Source: Paracoccaceae bacterium (GTDB taxonomy: Bacteria > Pseudomonadota > Alphaproteobacteria > Rhodobacterales > Rhodobacteraceae). Taken from it: 64,000 bases of DNA. The stretch lies in NCBI GenBank assembly GCA_947504705.1, contig CANNIA010000014.1:1-64000 (forward strand), given 5' to 3'. Of the stretch, positions 63,685 through 64,000 are shown piece by piece. A program made the translations under genes and the position numbers. Position 1 is the first letter of the stretch, and each line of letters begins with the position of its first letter. Below the pieces are notes generated by a model. The model had not been told where the DNA came from. It searched no databases and worked only from the letters and a program-made list of their open reading frames with translations.

Positions 63685-64000
63685 CCCGCAAGCTTCTCAG
63701 GCTTCCGAATGCGCGCAAGGACAAGCAGAAGCGCAGCTGGCGTTACGCCTTCTATCCGCGAAGCTTGCAGAATCGTTTCTGGCCGAAAGCGAATGAGCTT
63801 TTGCTTCAGCTCGTTCGACAAGCCGGAAATGCCGCTGTAGTCAAAGGTTTCCGGGATTTTCTGCGCTTCCTGGCGCTGAAGTTCGTTCACTTCGCGTTGT
63901 TGGCGGCTTGTGTACTGGCTATACGTTGCGTCGATCTGCAGATGTTCAAGCGTTTCCGAATCGATCCCGCTGTAGGCGTCAATCGCACTTACAAGAGCGC
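63681..64000 (-). CDS. mnmG: tRNA uridine-5-carboxymethylaminomethyl modification enzyme MnmG (C-terminal part)
   Basis: The last 106 or so residues of MnmG (GidA), running in from beyond the window edge. The stretch IDATYSQYTSRQQREVNELQ, followed by QEAQKIPETFDYSGISGLSN and GVTPAALLLVLAR, is the family's C-terminal helical domain that contacts MnmE. With MnmE it modifies wobble U34. The stop overlaps rsmG by ATGA. The FAD-binding N-terminal part is not visible. Confidence 0.95.
   Translation of the reverse strand, partial: ALVSAIDAYSGIDSETLEHLQIDATYSQYTSRQQREVNELQRQEAQKIPETFDYSGISGLSNELKQKLIRFRPETILQASRIEGVTPAALLLVLARIRKPEKLAG

Noticed and set aside
1-64000. CRISPR arrays, prophage or plasmid genes
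   Set aside because: No regularly spaced repeats, phage structural genes, integrases or plasmid replication genes were found; apart from the IS fragment the window is chromosomal.

Overview
The window looks like a chromosomal segment of a high-GC alphaproteobacterium of the Rhodobacteraceae (Rhodobacter/Gemmobacter/Tabrizicola-like). The main grounds are a complete RegB-SenC-RegA-HvrA redox regulation cluster (10984-14036), an AddAB recombinase without Fe-S cysteines, a DUF2125 protein, a mitofilin/HemY pair after hemD, and the replication-partition block mnmG-rsmG-parA-parB with a perfect parS at the right end. Genes are packed with many 1-8 bp start/stop overlaps, and almost everything is chromosomal housekeeping. 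There is no prophage, CRISPR array or rRNA; one tRNA (Thr, anticodon CGT) is present.

Layout. 1-187: edge of an IS3-type transposase remnant. 502-12357 (minus): regB, a PAS protein, tsaE, amgK, murU, addB, addA and trxA, joining redox sensing, tRNA t6A synthesis, peptidoglycan recycling and double-strand break repair. 12450-14036 (plus): senC, regA, hvrA. 14040-18334: a LysR regulator, a small divergent gene, an HD phosphohydrolase, a GT8-type glycosyltransferase and ahcY. 18379-22039: a lipid-linked sugar locus (GtrB-like GT2, GT-C membrane transferase, GtrA flippase). 22135-26647: DUF2853, an Fsr-type exporter, a structured intergenic element, and a frameshifted two-domain glycosyltransferase followed by a TPR protein. 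26698-33389: DUF1761, EVE, YciI, gpsA and tsaD, then hemD, mitofilin and hemY. 33431-46438: the tRNA, cysQ-like, pmbA, DUF2125, enoyl-CoA hydratase, agmatinase, MscS, an HI0933-like flavoprotein, pheS, a methyltransferase, DUF1643, an RTX-repeat protein and rpsO. 46649-49574: hslV, a DUF2157 membrane protein and hslU in one operon.

The most unusual part is 49767-54358, an accessory-looking insert between hslU and mutS. It holds a repeat-rich spacer, a 14-bp perfect palindrome, a stand-alone acyl carrier protein, a GSCFA-domain (SGNH-like) protein whose signature Ser is Asn, and a convergent DltA-like adenylation enzyme. Together these look like a minimal carrier-protein-dependent aminoacyl activation and transfer module, analogous to but clearly different from the Gram-positive dlt system.

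The right end (54359-64000) holds mutS, grpE-hrcA (minus), rph-rdgB-hemW (plus), and parB-parA-rsmG-mnmG (minus; mnmG runs off the window). A second, one-mismatch parS lies across the rdgB/hemW junction, so the chromosome centromere region appears to extend over this block. The origin itself is not visible.
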